Assembly (NCBI GenBank): GCA_037501455.1
Contig: CM074856.1
Span: 22,713,001 to 22,777,000, forward strand
DNA from: Lantana camara
Lineage: Eukaryota; Streptophyta; Magnoliopsida; Lamiales; Verbenaceae
Direction: 5' to 3'
DNA: 64,000 nt
Below, piece after piece: positions 1-9,758 of the stretch (its first letter is position 1; every line of letters starts with the position of its first letter). The notes under the pieces are model-generated. The model worked only from the letters and a program-made list of their open reading frames with translations, was not told the DNA's origin and searched no databases. The translations under genes and the position numbers were made by a program.

Positions 1-717
1 TTCGAGAGTACGAAGAAAATGGCTGCTCCAACCGACACACGTCGGATGGCCGAACTAGGGGAATATGAAGGGCCAGTTTTTGTTGTTCAACGTTCAAGAC
101 AGTAAACCTTATATGAAATTTAAATGAGCTAGAGAGAGAAAGTGAACAGTATTGCTTACCCAATGGGGTGGATTTGTTGTAGCTAATACAGTAGTAAGGC
201 AAGACCTTTTCGTAATTAAACTATTCGCAGGTTCTAGGGTTGTTGTCCTAAACGCGTGGTCCCATGGGGGTGATCCAGAGCGAAAGTATCTTTACGCCTG
301 CAGGAATAGGGCAGTGATAGTGGGAAAGTGTACGGTTGCGTACGAAGCGTTAGAAATTATATTGGGCGATTCGAGGGGTAAGACCCTCGACCGGTCGAGA
401 AGATGTCTGACCCTTAAGCAAAGACCCTAGACTGTTAGCCCGATGGATGGCCCTTAATGAGGCTAACAGGACTTGATAATCGAGGGATGCCTTTGTGTTA
501 CTCCCATGTTTTTCAGGGATGTCGGGATTTGAGATGATGCCTTGCTGGATTTTGCACCAACGTACCACACTCTTATTTGACTCGGGATATTGGCGTGGCA
601 CCATTTAATTTTGCCACAACCCCCAAACTCTATAGTCATGTTGGCATGGCTATAGAGTTATATATTTTGAATTCCAAGGGACCCTCCATTATGTAGGAAC
701 TCTGGCGATCAACTGCG
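1..717. other. Unidentified sequence left of element A
   Basis: I recognise no gene or element here. The two short frames in it (152-430 plus, 350-604 minus) overlap on opposite strands and show no domain. A 10-bp inverted repeat, AACTCTATAG / CTATAGAGTT, sits at 626-635 and 650-659 and could form a small hairpin. The last five bases before element A (GTGCA, 718-722) are its target duplication. This is probably old repeat sequence. Confidence 0.4.
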
Positions 718-722
718 GTGCA

Positions 723-2173
723 TGTTGTAAGGTTTACTAAAGTTAAAAACCAATCGTGCAAGTGTACACTAACATACGCGTAGCACAATAGGATCGAACT
801 CACAGGGAAGGGAAATCAATCACTACTCTATATTCTTCTCTAATCTAAAGACTTGAAGGAAAGCAATTGTTGTTTCTATTAATCTACTAAGCCAAAAATT
901 AACAATTAACTAGAATTAAACACAAATAATAACTTAACCACACGAATTAAACTCAGTAAACTAAGTAGGCAGGGGAAAAGTAATGAATCATACAATCAAG
1001 AGCTGATGTGATACTCGTCTGACAAGCGTAATTCTACAACCTGGTCACTTATATTTGTATTACCCTCACTCAAGGTGTAACCAAGTGCTTAATTAGTGTT
1101 CAATGTTGCTCTCGCAATCACCAATAGTTAATTAAACCATAGGAACAAGACTAGTGCAATTCAGTATTCTAGCGGGCTCGGCATGCAATAAGATTACTGT
1201 TGTATAAGCTAGGACCAAATCTCTTTGTACCCTACAACTTACAAGTTCTGAAAACCATCTAAATTACCATCACTCTTTCGATCTATAGGCAATTATGACA
1301 CATGCTAAGGGTGATCAGGCCATCGCAAGTCAATTCAAACCTGTTTTCAAACTAAGAATTACCACAAGTTATTCAAGCATCTCATCAAACATCTATCATG
1401 CAATCATCATCATTCCCCCTAGCCCTAGAGAATTAGCTACTCATAATTAAAACAAAACTCATAAAACTAAAGGAAATTGCATTAAAATAAATCATAGTTA
1501 TCAAATCTAAACAAAGTCTCTAAAACAAAAGCATAAACATTCAGCAATATCTAAAAATGAATCTAACATACGAAACTAAAACTAAATTCAAAGGAATTAG
1601 TTTGTAAATTGAAGCAACAATAAAACCAAAGATTGTTCTCGGAATTCAATTCTCTCGTCTTCTCGAATTCTCTGAAAATCTCTGAAAAACCCTTGGTCTT
1701 CTCTCCAAGCCCTAGGTCTTGATCTCGAAGAAAAAAACTCTAAAAAGACTCTAAAAACGCACTAATATAGCAGTCCAAAATAATTCTCGCCGCCCTAGGT
1801 AACGTGCGTTACCTATCCATGTGTAATTGTTGTTAACGCCCGTTACTGCTTGAAATCGCCATAATGTTTTTATTAGTGGTAACGGGCGTTACCACTTTTC
1901 TTCTGCACAGGGGTAACGGGCGTTACCCCTCCTCTCTTGCCAAACACTCCCCTTCTGTGGCCAGTAACGGGGGTTACTTCTTTTATACTCCTAAGTGGTA
2001 ACGGGAGTTACCACATTTTTATCCAAAAATGCGTGAAATCGCCTTGCTTCGTCGTTTCATAACTCCAACTCCAAAATCACCTGAACGGAGCAAAATAAAC
2101 ACACAAACGCATTAAACGGCACCAAAATATACTCTAATTAACGCTCAAAATCATGCAATTTCTACACATAACA
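723..2173 (-). repeat. Element A 3' LTR (left copy)
   Basis: This 1,451-bp LTR closely matches 17123-18571 along its length. On the minus strand it begins TGTTATGTG and ends CAACA. It contains six copies of a 12-bp near-palindrome between 1800 and 2010, then, on the minus strand, a TATA-like ATATTAG on the lower strand near 1762-1772. A few substitutions and small indels separate the two LTRs, so the insertion is not brand new. I did not compute divergence. Confidence 0.95.
1800..2010 (-). promoter_or_regulatory. Paired-palindrome array in LTR A, upstream of its TATA-like box
   Basis: Six motifs related to TAACGGGCGTTA start at 1800, 1834, 1880, 1914, 1965 and 1999. Spacings are 34, 46, 34, 51 and 34, so they form three pairs with a constant 34-bp step inside each pair. 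On the minus strand the array ends about 30 bp before an AT-rich TATA-like stretch (1762-1772), a plausible proximal-promoter position. In the other LTR the motifs start at 18198, 18232, 18278, 18312, 18363 and about 18397, again with 34 inside each pair. The binding factor is unknown. The AACG/CGTT half sites resemble plant MYB-type sites, which is only a suggestion. Confidence 0.75.
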
Positions 2174-2190
2174 AAATCCCCCACACTTGA
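2174..2190 (-). promoter_or_regulatory. Polypurine tract of element A
   Basis: On the minus strand the purine-rich run CAAGTGTGGGGGATTT directly precedes the 3' LTR, where plus-strand DNA synthesis is primed during reverse transcription. It matches the tract before the 3' LTR of element C (60021-60035). Confidence 0.9.
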
Positions 2191-2192
2191 AT

Positions 2193-3736
2193 ATTGCCCG
2201 TCGCCGAGTAATACGGAAATCAAGAAAACACATCCTCATCAAACCATCTCCTCAAGCAATCATCAAACCTTCGCCTGAACAAGTCTAGCTACTCCTAAAC
2301 ATAAGATCCTCAAAACTTAGTATGAAAAATATACCCTTGTGTAGTGTGTGAATAAAATGAAACAATGTACAAAAATTAGAATGAAAAATTCACCATTCCC
2401 TCCTAACTCTAATCATCAACTTCGGAATATACTCTTCGCACCTATCTCCACTAATGGAATTAAATGAAGACTTAGGATCAGTAGGTCTTTCGGGCTTGTA
2501 ATGTAGGCTTAGTTTAAGGTTATGAAAATTTGGATCAAGTGACTACTCATCAAGCTTACATCACTCAATCTATTTAAAACACGAAACACTTCCATTCGCC
2601 ATTAATACGAAAATCGCCCCAACTCTTCATTTGAACCCTACACTCTCAAATTCACACTTTGCATAGTTTTCTTTTCTGTTCTCTTTTGCTCTTTCTCTCT
2701 TTCTTTTCTTTTTTCTTCATATCTTTCTTTTTTTCACACTTTTCTCGTTTTTGTTCTTTCTCTTTACAATAACCTCTCAATTTCAATCACAAGAACAATA
2801 AAAAGGGGTCAAAAGATAGATAATTGCCATACAAATCAAACGAGCAAGCCTTGGTGTAAAAATTATCAAGGTAGGTGTTTCTATGTTGTACATTGGCTTA
2901 AATGCGGCTACAAAAAATCTTTGCACAACAATTAGGCTCAGCGGGGTCAATAAGATTACATTATTTAGTGAAAAATGGCTAAAATAGAAAAGCTTAAAAT
3001 CCTCCGACAACGAATGCCTACTTCACTTCCTTAATCCTTCATTAACTCAAAATTTCACCTCAATAGGACTAAAATGCATCCTAATCGAATCTTAGACTCA
3101 TTCGGAAATTATCAACTCATCCTTCTAAGCAAAGTACATTATCTCGTTCAAAAGTGCTCTAAATATAAGGGCATACTAACACACTAAATCATCAAATCTC
3201 ATGCAATTTTCCTCAATTCAAAAAGCCGAACTTCTTCTAGCAAAAGCTCAACAATCAAACTTCAAAGAAAAAGTTCAAAATGAGGGAAAATTTTCAAAAA
3301 TTTTCAAAATTACTCGAATTTTAGCAAATCACAAGTGAAACTACATCTAAACATGCAAATATTCATTAAAACTCATACCAAACATGCAACTTCCCCCCCC
3401 ACACTTAAACTTTGTAATGTCCGCATGCAAATGAAAGAATTAGAGTTCAAGAAAACTCCCTAATTAAATGAAGAACCGACAATGTGCTTGCAAAGCTTCC
3501 AAAACCTGAACAAGTGACTAGAAAACACGGATCAAGTGCACAGGCAATTGACAATCAACATGTATCCAACAATTAACACACAAGTCACAAATTCACGAAA
3601 AGAAAAACACCATTGCATAAACAAAATCAGGAATCCAACATATGCAAAAACTTAAGTGTAGTAAAATATCCAAACATAGCAATGAATAAACGAAACAATA
3701 ATGTCTAGAATTCTGGGGAGAAACAAATTAACAGAA
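2193..3736 (-). other. 3' non-coding region of element A
   Basis: About 1.5 kb between the end of the 3' ORF and the 3' LTR holds no credible coding frame. It aligns by eye with 58484-60035 of element C and has almost the same length. Shared landmarks are a second polypurine tract (3391-3407), a long stretch that is purine-rich on the minus strand (about 2667-2765, pyrimidine-rich as printed), and blocks such as the one around 2900-2990. Conservation of a long non-coding region in two diverged elements suggests a role in the RNA or in replication. Confidence 0.75.
3391..3407 (-). promoter_or_regulatory. Second, internal polypurine tract of element A
   Basis: On the minus strand this reads TTTAAGTGTGGGGGGGG, nearly the same as the terminal polypurine tract 1.2 kb further on. 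Element C has a matching internal tract at 58814-58827, again 1.2 kb before its terminal one. An internal initiation site for plus-strand synthesis is the obvious reading, but this is inferred from similarity alone. Confidence 0.6.
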
Positions 3737-3990
3737 TCAGGGTGATGGGGGTCCTCCAAAATACTGATTGACACGAGCACAGAACCCGTCAAACTTGACC
3801 TCCAACCTGGCCTCCCACGCATCGAATCGCTCATCCACATAGTGTGCTAAATCCTCAACTCTGGCGATCACGGTGGTCAAATCAGCACTCAACCCTGCTA
3901 ACTCTGTACGCACGCCTTTCAAAGTCACAGGAGCTTCATCACTGGCCTCAGCAACAACAGGCGCGGCATTGCGAAGAATCGCAAACTCAT
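3737..3990 (-). pseudogene. 3' ORF of element A, C-terminal fragment
   Basis: This minus-strand stretch continues the 3' ORF on the far side of insertion B. It is open through 3990, where the CTCAT target duplication marks the break, and removal of B leaves the frame in register. It encodes about 80 residues with heptad-like spacing (ERFDAWEARLEVKFDGF), suggesting a coiled coil, and ends in a short Gly/Pro tail before the stop at 3737. The match to 58247-58480 of element C (VDERFDAW versus VDQRFDDW) confirms the assignment. A coiled coil would fit oligomerisation, but the function is unknown. Confidence 0.8.
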
Positions 3991-4953
3991 TGTAACGCCC
4001 CGATTTTCACACAGTCAGGTACGCTCGACACGTGTGGGTTTCGAGCGTTAGGACTTTATTTAATTACTTTCTTTTATTTAACTTATACGTGTTATACTAA
4101 TTTTATAAATTGTGTTCCAACATAAATACGTGGAAATTATCTAAAAATCCATTTATTTCGAGAATTCTTATATGCATGAAATTTAATTGCTACATGAATT
4201 AATTGTCCAACTTGTATTAATTGCATAATTGTCTTTAATTGCTCATTTCCTTTTCTTTAAGGATCTAATTGCATGAATATGTTAAGGGACCTAATTGATC
4301 ATTGCCAAACCTTTTATCCTCAATTGCATAACTTATGATACTTGGAGGACTTGATCACAAATACCACATATTTTCCCCAAATATATCGGTATACACATCT
4401 CTTCCTCAATCATCATTTTCATTTCATGCCAATCATCCCACATTTGCCTCTCCTCTCTACCGATCCAAACCCCAACCAAGAGAAGGAGAGATTTCATCAT
4501 TTCTTGCTAAAATCTTTGAGGAATTGGAGGCCTTGGGACTTCATCTTCATCATCTCTCCATCCTTTCTTCTTCTTCTTTCATTCAAGGTAGGGATGGAAG
4601 CATACATGATTTCTTGGGAGTTTATATGAAGCTAGGGTTGTCGTTAAATGAAATATTATGTGCTTTAATTGGTAGAAGCATGATCCTAAGCTTTAGGCTT
4701 GAATTTCATGCATGATTCTTGAGAAACATGAGATTATATGATAGGTTTATATATAAGCTAAAGTTGGTAAATATGATGATTAAAGCATGGATTATGTGTT
4801 TATATTGTGTTTTATTGCACTTTAAGCATGTATATATGTTTCCTTCTATGAATTATAAAATATGGAATGGATTATGAGTGTTTTGGGAGCTTTGGGAGCT
4901 TGGTTCGTAGCTCCCCTGTTCTTCTCCCCTGTTTTCTGAACCTTCTGTGTAAC

Positions 4954-5150
4954 GGGAACGGCCGTTCCCGTCCCCTTTGCAATTGGGGAACAGCCGTTCC
5001 CATTGTTTGAATAATGTGTCAGGCGGCGAGGACGGGAACGCCCGTTCCCACTTTGTCTCTCAGACGGGAACGCCCGTTCCCATCTTCGGGGAGCCCGACA
5101 GCAGGAACGACCCTTCCCACTTTGAACTGAATCTTGGAACGGCCGTTCCC
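4954..5150 (+). promoter_or_regulatory. Paired-palindrome array in LTR B
   Basis: Six copies of a 16-bp palindrome, GGGAACGCCCGTTCCC or GGGAACGGCCGTTCCC with a few changes, start at 4954, 4986, 5034, 5066, 5103 and 5135. Spacings are 32, 48, 32, 37 and 32, so there are three pairs with an exact 32-bp step. The same array is at 10722-10918 in the 3' LTR. The core AACGCCCGTT is the same as in the Athila-like elements A and C, although the LTRs are otherwise unrelated. Confidence 0.8.
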
Positions 5151-5647
5151 GGCCTCCTGGTAGTGCAGAAACTTTCTGCATAAAATTACAATTTCAGTCC
5201 CTCGTTCCAATGGCTTATTTGACCCCAAATTGCTATTATATGATTGATTATATGTCGAAACAACATGTTATCATGTTACATTGTGTATTGCTCGATGTCT
5301 CGTGTATGATCATGCCGTGCGTCATTATATGAAGTAATTGTCTTGAATTGTGGTCTCATGCACGTACATTGTCCCGTTTCTTCTCCAGTTATTCTCCAGG
5401 GTGGAGATTATCAAGCATGAGCACGTTCACGCAATCACGAGTCGTGTGTCGCCTGTCAGGTGAGGTTTAATTTCTAGTTACATAGAACCCGTATAACCTT
5501 TACGTGGATTTTGAGCCAAAGGTATTTATATTTATAATTTCATGAAAGCACGTATCATTTCAAGCATGTTATTGTTCATGAATGAAGCAAGTAGGTTACG
5601 TTAGTGTGCATGAATCAAGCATGTCATGTCATGAAAGCAAGTCATGT

Positions 5648-5945
5648 GTTCTCCTGGCCAGGTCCTCCTTAGTGAGGGCGCTGGACTGGTCTTCGGGCCG
5701 GTGATTATCCGTCCAATCACAGGAAGAACAATACCGTATCGTGTTCGTGTGTTCTCTTGGCCAGGTCCTCCCTAGTGAGGGCGCTGGGCTGGTCTTCGGG
5801 CTGGTGGTTGTCCGTCCAACCACAAGAAGAACAAAGGCCTATCGTGTGCATATGTTCTCCTGGCCAGGTTCTCCTTAGAGAGGGCGCTGGGCTGGTCTTA
5901 GAGCCGGTGGTTATCCGTCCAACCACAGGAGGAACAAACCCTGTC
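5648..5945 (+). repeat. Three tandem 103-bp units in LTR B
   Basis: Units begin GTTCTCCTGGCCAGG (or GTTCTCTTGGCCAGG) at 5648, 5751 and 5854, a period of 103 bp, and include GAGGGCGCTGG and CCGTCCAA blocks. The homologous triplet lies at about 11416-11713 in the 3' LTR, so the amplification predates this insertion. Confidence 0.9.
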
Positions 5946-6676
5946 ATGTTACAAGCAAGCCATGTAGTGATTGCATGATTTCCATTCCATGAACGTGTTA
6001 TATGACTACACTATTGCATGATTGCACGATAATTGAATTGCGTGATCGCCTAATGATTAACAAGCAAGCAAGTATGTTTATCGATTGCATGAAAAGAACA
6101 AGAACTTAATATTGATAGTTGTATTCTCGGGCGAAGTTAGATTATTATTGAACTTGTATATCTATCTTTTATAAACCTTTACCCGAGAACATGACTCGCA
6201 TGTTATCTGCGCTAATATGTATTTAAACCCCTCACTCGGTCTTCACAGACTGACGCCTCCACCTTTCAGGTTATTGCAGGTGCACGCTAGGCGGGAGTTG
6301 AGTCGAGTCGAGTCCCGTTCATGTAGTCGTGTCATCCGTGGTTCGTATATTTATTTATTATGGTTAATTATGGAATTGTAGTTGTTGTTATTGTTAAATT
6401 GAAGATGATAATGTATTGATATGATCAGTTAGAATATATTTTATTTGGTAAACGAGAAATGTCATGATTGGATAAATGGAAATAGTTGATAATGTTAGGT
6501 TTATGCTTCCGCTTTATTATGTCGCATGTTCGAGTATCCCGCCTAGCTTGTCGTGTATTGCATTGTCACCCGTTCGTTATAGGTTGGTTCATATACGCAT
6601 CGCCCATTTCGTATGTGGATTGACCTGTAGTGCGGGGGTGTGGCACCTCCACGTGTCCGGGGTGCTACATCTAAGG

Positions 6677-6688
6677 TGGTATCAGAGC
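6677..6688 (+). promoter_or_regulatory. Primer binding site of element B (tRNA-Met type)
   Basis: TGGTATCAGAGC lies seven bases after the 5' LTR. It is the standard complement of the 3' end of plant initiator tRNA-Met used by many plant LTR retrotransposons. Confidence 0.95.
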
Positions 6689-9409
6689 CCGGTTGCAAAA
6701 CCGAGGTTCTCGTATCGTGTCGTGTCGAGTCTAGGTCGTACGGCATAGGAATTACTTGACAATTTGAGAGTCCTGCATTCTATTTGAACTTGTTGACTTA
6801 CTTGAATTCTTTGAATTTCTTGAATTCTTGAAATAACTTGAGCATCTTATCAATACTTGTTTGCTATTGTGGATTAATTGGCTTCAACTTGAATGAATTT
6901 TATATGATCAATGTGTTTAGTTTAAGTATTGATGGATTACTTGTCGCATTTTATATTAAATTCTCGTTATCGATACCAATTATGTGATAACTATGTGACA
7001 TGATCACGTCTTATCCGCATGCATTTAGTTTCAATTAAGTTGTGAGTGACAGGTTTCGGGAAATATATAAATCAAGGCCAGGGATTTTGAAGATTAAAGA
7101 GACTGATCAACCGCCTGGGCTAAAGTTGCAATTTGGCCAACATGGAATGGACGCGGGATCGAGCTCAACATTACTACGGTGCCAGGTTCTTCAATGCATT
7201 CATAAACACGTGCATCATAATTGCTATTTGCTTCTCATTTATAAATATTGTTATAGATGCTCTCTAGATTACCTACTTGATGCATTAAATATATGCTTGA
7301 ATTAGTTGAAATATTTAAACCCTTTTGTTATGAGTACTTCTTTAAATTAATATAATTGTTCCAATGTGTTGCATTGTAAATTGTTGGTAAGTATATTATG
7401 TGCATTAACACTTTAACCATCATGCATTATTTAGTGTTTATTGGCAATAGGTTCTCCCTACGCTTTGCACAATCCTTGCCTCTATTTCTACCAACTTGAA
7501 TTTTGAAGAGGAGATTTTTGAATCATTGGCTATCATGTTGGGAACCGGGTCATTTGAGTTTGCTTGAAGATTAGGAATATTTGGGACTGTGAGAATTTAT
7601 TGATCCAGGATTCGGTAGGAGTGGGTATGATAAATATTTGAAAAATTTTGGAACGAGGAAAAGTTAATAAGTCCAAGCAGATAAATGTTCAGGAGGGGTC
7701 CTTCAACCTTCAGAAATTAATCAGTACTTTAGAGATGCGTTTGGGATTAAGAGAGTAACTTTCTTGTCTCAGATTATGGTGCTGAACTTGTAAATGCCAA
7801 TTCGCTGGAAAGCATTAGGGGAGAGTAGGATGTCGAAGAAGTTTAACATCAAACCAAAGTGGTGACAGTCAGGGAGCTTCAAGTTGAGTATGTTGATAAC
7901 AGAAAGAATTAGAAAGGAATCATCAATCAACATTTTGATTAACGACCAGTGGAACGAGGAAAAGGTTACGGGAATGGAGTTAGCAGAGAAGCTTGCAAGT
8001 GGAAAAGGCCAGAATAAATGTAGAGAATAAGAAAACCTTCATTTTCTTAAGGGGGAGAGCCGGTCTGGAAATAAACTTAAATCAGAAGCTAGACAGCATT
8101 CAGGAGAATTGGGAATCTTAATACAACGATTCTGCCTGAAATCCTCTATCGGAACCATGTGAAAGGAGTTTCGATAAATTAAAACTTTTCTCCATCTTAC
8201 ACCAAGAAAATCCCATCATCGACAGTACCTTGTCATAGCCCGTTTTTCGTGAGGTGGATACACCGTTTGTGATTTTCTGGTGGACTCAGGACATCCATTG
8301 ACTCAGTAAGTAGAAAAGGATTCAATTTGGGTGATATCCAGAATCAATCTCAAGTTTTGGTAGGTTAACTCCGACAAGAGTGTTCTTACGAAGTTATTAC
8401 TTATACCCTAGAGATGCCTGTGATAGCACATCGTGCTCTCATCCGTGCTGTCGCCGTCGCCTCCATAAAGATACCAGTTTACCATGAACACTTCAGAAAG
8501 ATGGAAGATTGAACGATCCTTTCCTTCAAGATATGTCGCAGAGTGTTGGGTATGTTATCAAATTTCAGGGATCAAATGGAAGACGTTTCACTAGGACTTG
8601 ATTTCTTCGGTACCTATACAAGTGTGCATGCTGAATTACTCCCACGGGATGACAACCTTGATTCTTCTGTAATAAGTATCCGCCGTATTGTTAACTAAGG
8701 AAGTAAGAGCTCAACTTTCAAATTGCAAACAAGGAGTCAAGAATATTGCTTCGGGAAAATGTTTACTTTAATTACTGAGGTCAAGGAAATAGTAACGCCT
8801 GTTTCTCTGTTGGTCGGACAAGAGTTTGCTTGAAACACAAATCCAGTCTTGTAAGCTTGAATATACAATCCCTTCAGGATAAGAAATTTAGGGTACATTT
8901 CAATTCCAAAACCGGAAGGTGAATGTGGGAATCAATCTAAGGAAAGTTCAACCGGTAAACCTGAAGATTCAAACGGGTATAAAGACATGGGGATTAATGA
9001 TGATTTACGGATTATGTCAGAAAATAGCACGAGGGTAGAGGCGGCTATCAGAAATGGGAATGTTGAACCGTAACGGTGCCAAGAAAGAAAATTCTCAACT
9101 AAAGAATCGAGTATTCAACCGAATTAATTCAATACCAGGACTTCACTCCTCGGTGAACGGTACACTCAATCATGCATACCACGTGCACCATTATTTAATT
9201 AGTATTTGTTTATTATTATTTAATATTCTTGTACGTGATTCCTTGTCTATTGGTATTATTTCATTGTTCCCGCATATAATTCCTTGATTGTTATTACTTG
9301 TTTACATGAACCATTATTTGTAAATTACAATTTTTTTTTTTATGTGAGCCTTGTGTGTGATTCGCAAATTTTATCTAAGTGCTCGCTTGAACTTTTATTT
9401 CGTGTGCGT

Positions 9410-9514
9410 GAGAGACGAGGATTCTCTCAGGGTTGTCAGGAGACGGGGTTCTCTTGTTACTTGCTCGAGAGACGGGGTTCTCTCGTTAATTGTTTGAGAA
9501 ACGGGGCACTCTCA
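9410..9514. repeat. Four palindromic units at 28-29-bp period inside B
   Basis: Motifs related to CGAGAGACGGGGTTCTCTCG occur with their GACG-equivalent at 9414, 9442, 9471 and 9500, giving steps of 28, 29 and 29 bp. Each is an inverted repeat around GACGGGGT. The array lies about 250 bp before the 3' LTR. Confidence 0.75.
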
Positions 9515-9743
9515 GTATTTTCTACTACTTGTCAACTTGTTTTAGTGGAAGGTTAGATTTTCTTTCGAGTGATTAGACTCTGAAAGTTGAGGGTCGTGAT
9601 CTCAACCATTGGAAGACTTTGTGGAATGAAGATCTCTTTCAAAATAATCCCTGATGGGGAGTAGCTAACCCGCGTGGGATGAACATGTAAGAGCCAATTA
9701 AATTCCAGGAATTCAGGACAAGGAATCCGAGGACGGATTCTCT

Positions 9744-9758
9744 TAAGGGGGAGAGAGT
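9744..9758 (+). promoter_or_regulatory. Polypurine tract of element B
   Basis: TAAGGGGGAGAGAG directly precedes the 3' LTR. The preceding CCGAGGACGGATTCTC block resembles the usual end of Tekay/Del-type interiors. Confidence 0.9.

Larger units (their letters stand above)
3991..6669 (+). repeat. Element B 5' LTR
   Basis: The LTR contains, in order, a pyrimidine-rich stretch (about 4390-4580), a six-motif palindrome array (4954-5150), three GC-richer tandem units of 103 bp (5648-5945) and a conserved block CCCCTCACTCGGTC near 6226-6240 that is also seen, inverted, in LTR E near 25960. The frames at 4335-4715 and 4342-4629 recur in the 3' LTR and lack any domain, so they are not treated as genes. 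Confidence 0.95.
6670..9743 (+). other. Non-coding interior of element B
   Basis: About 3 kb between primer site and polypurine tract. The longest frames are under 95 codons and none shows a gag knuckle, protease, RT, RNase H or integrase motif. The sequence is either a non-coding replacement (LARD-like) or a pol region decayed beyond reading. A four-copy palindromic minisatellite lies at 9410-9514. Confidence 0.75.

Noticed and set aside
4335..4715. 126-codon plus-strand frame, repeated at 10103-10411
   Set aside because: It lies at the same place in both LTRs of element B, has no domain, and is cut short by a single substitution in the second copy.
6677..6688. tRNA-Met gene fragment
   Set aside because: Only the primer-site complement is present; no cloverleaf or internal promoter boxes are found here or at 38255.
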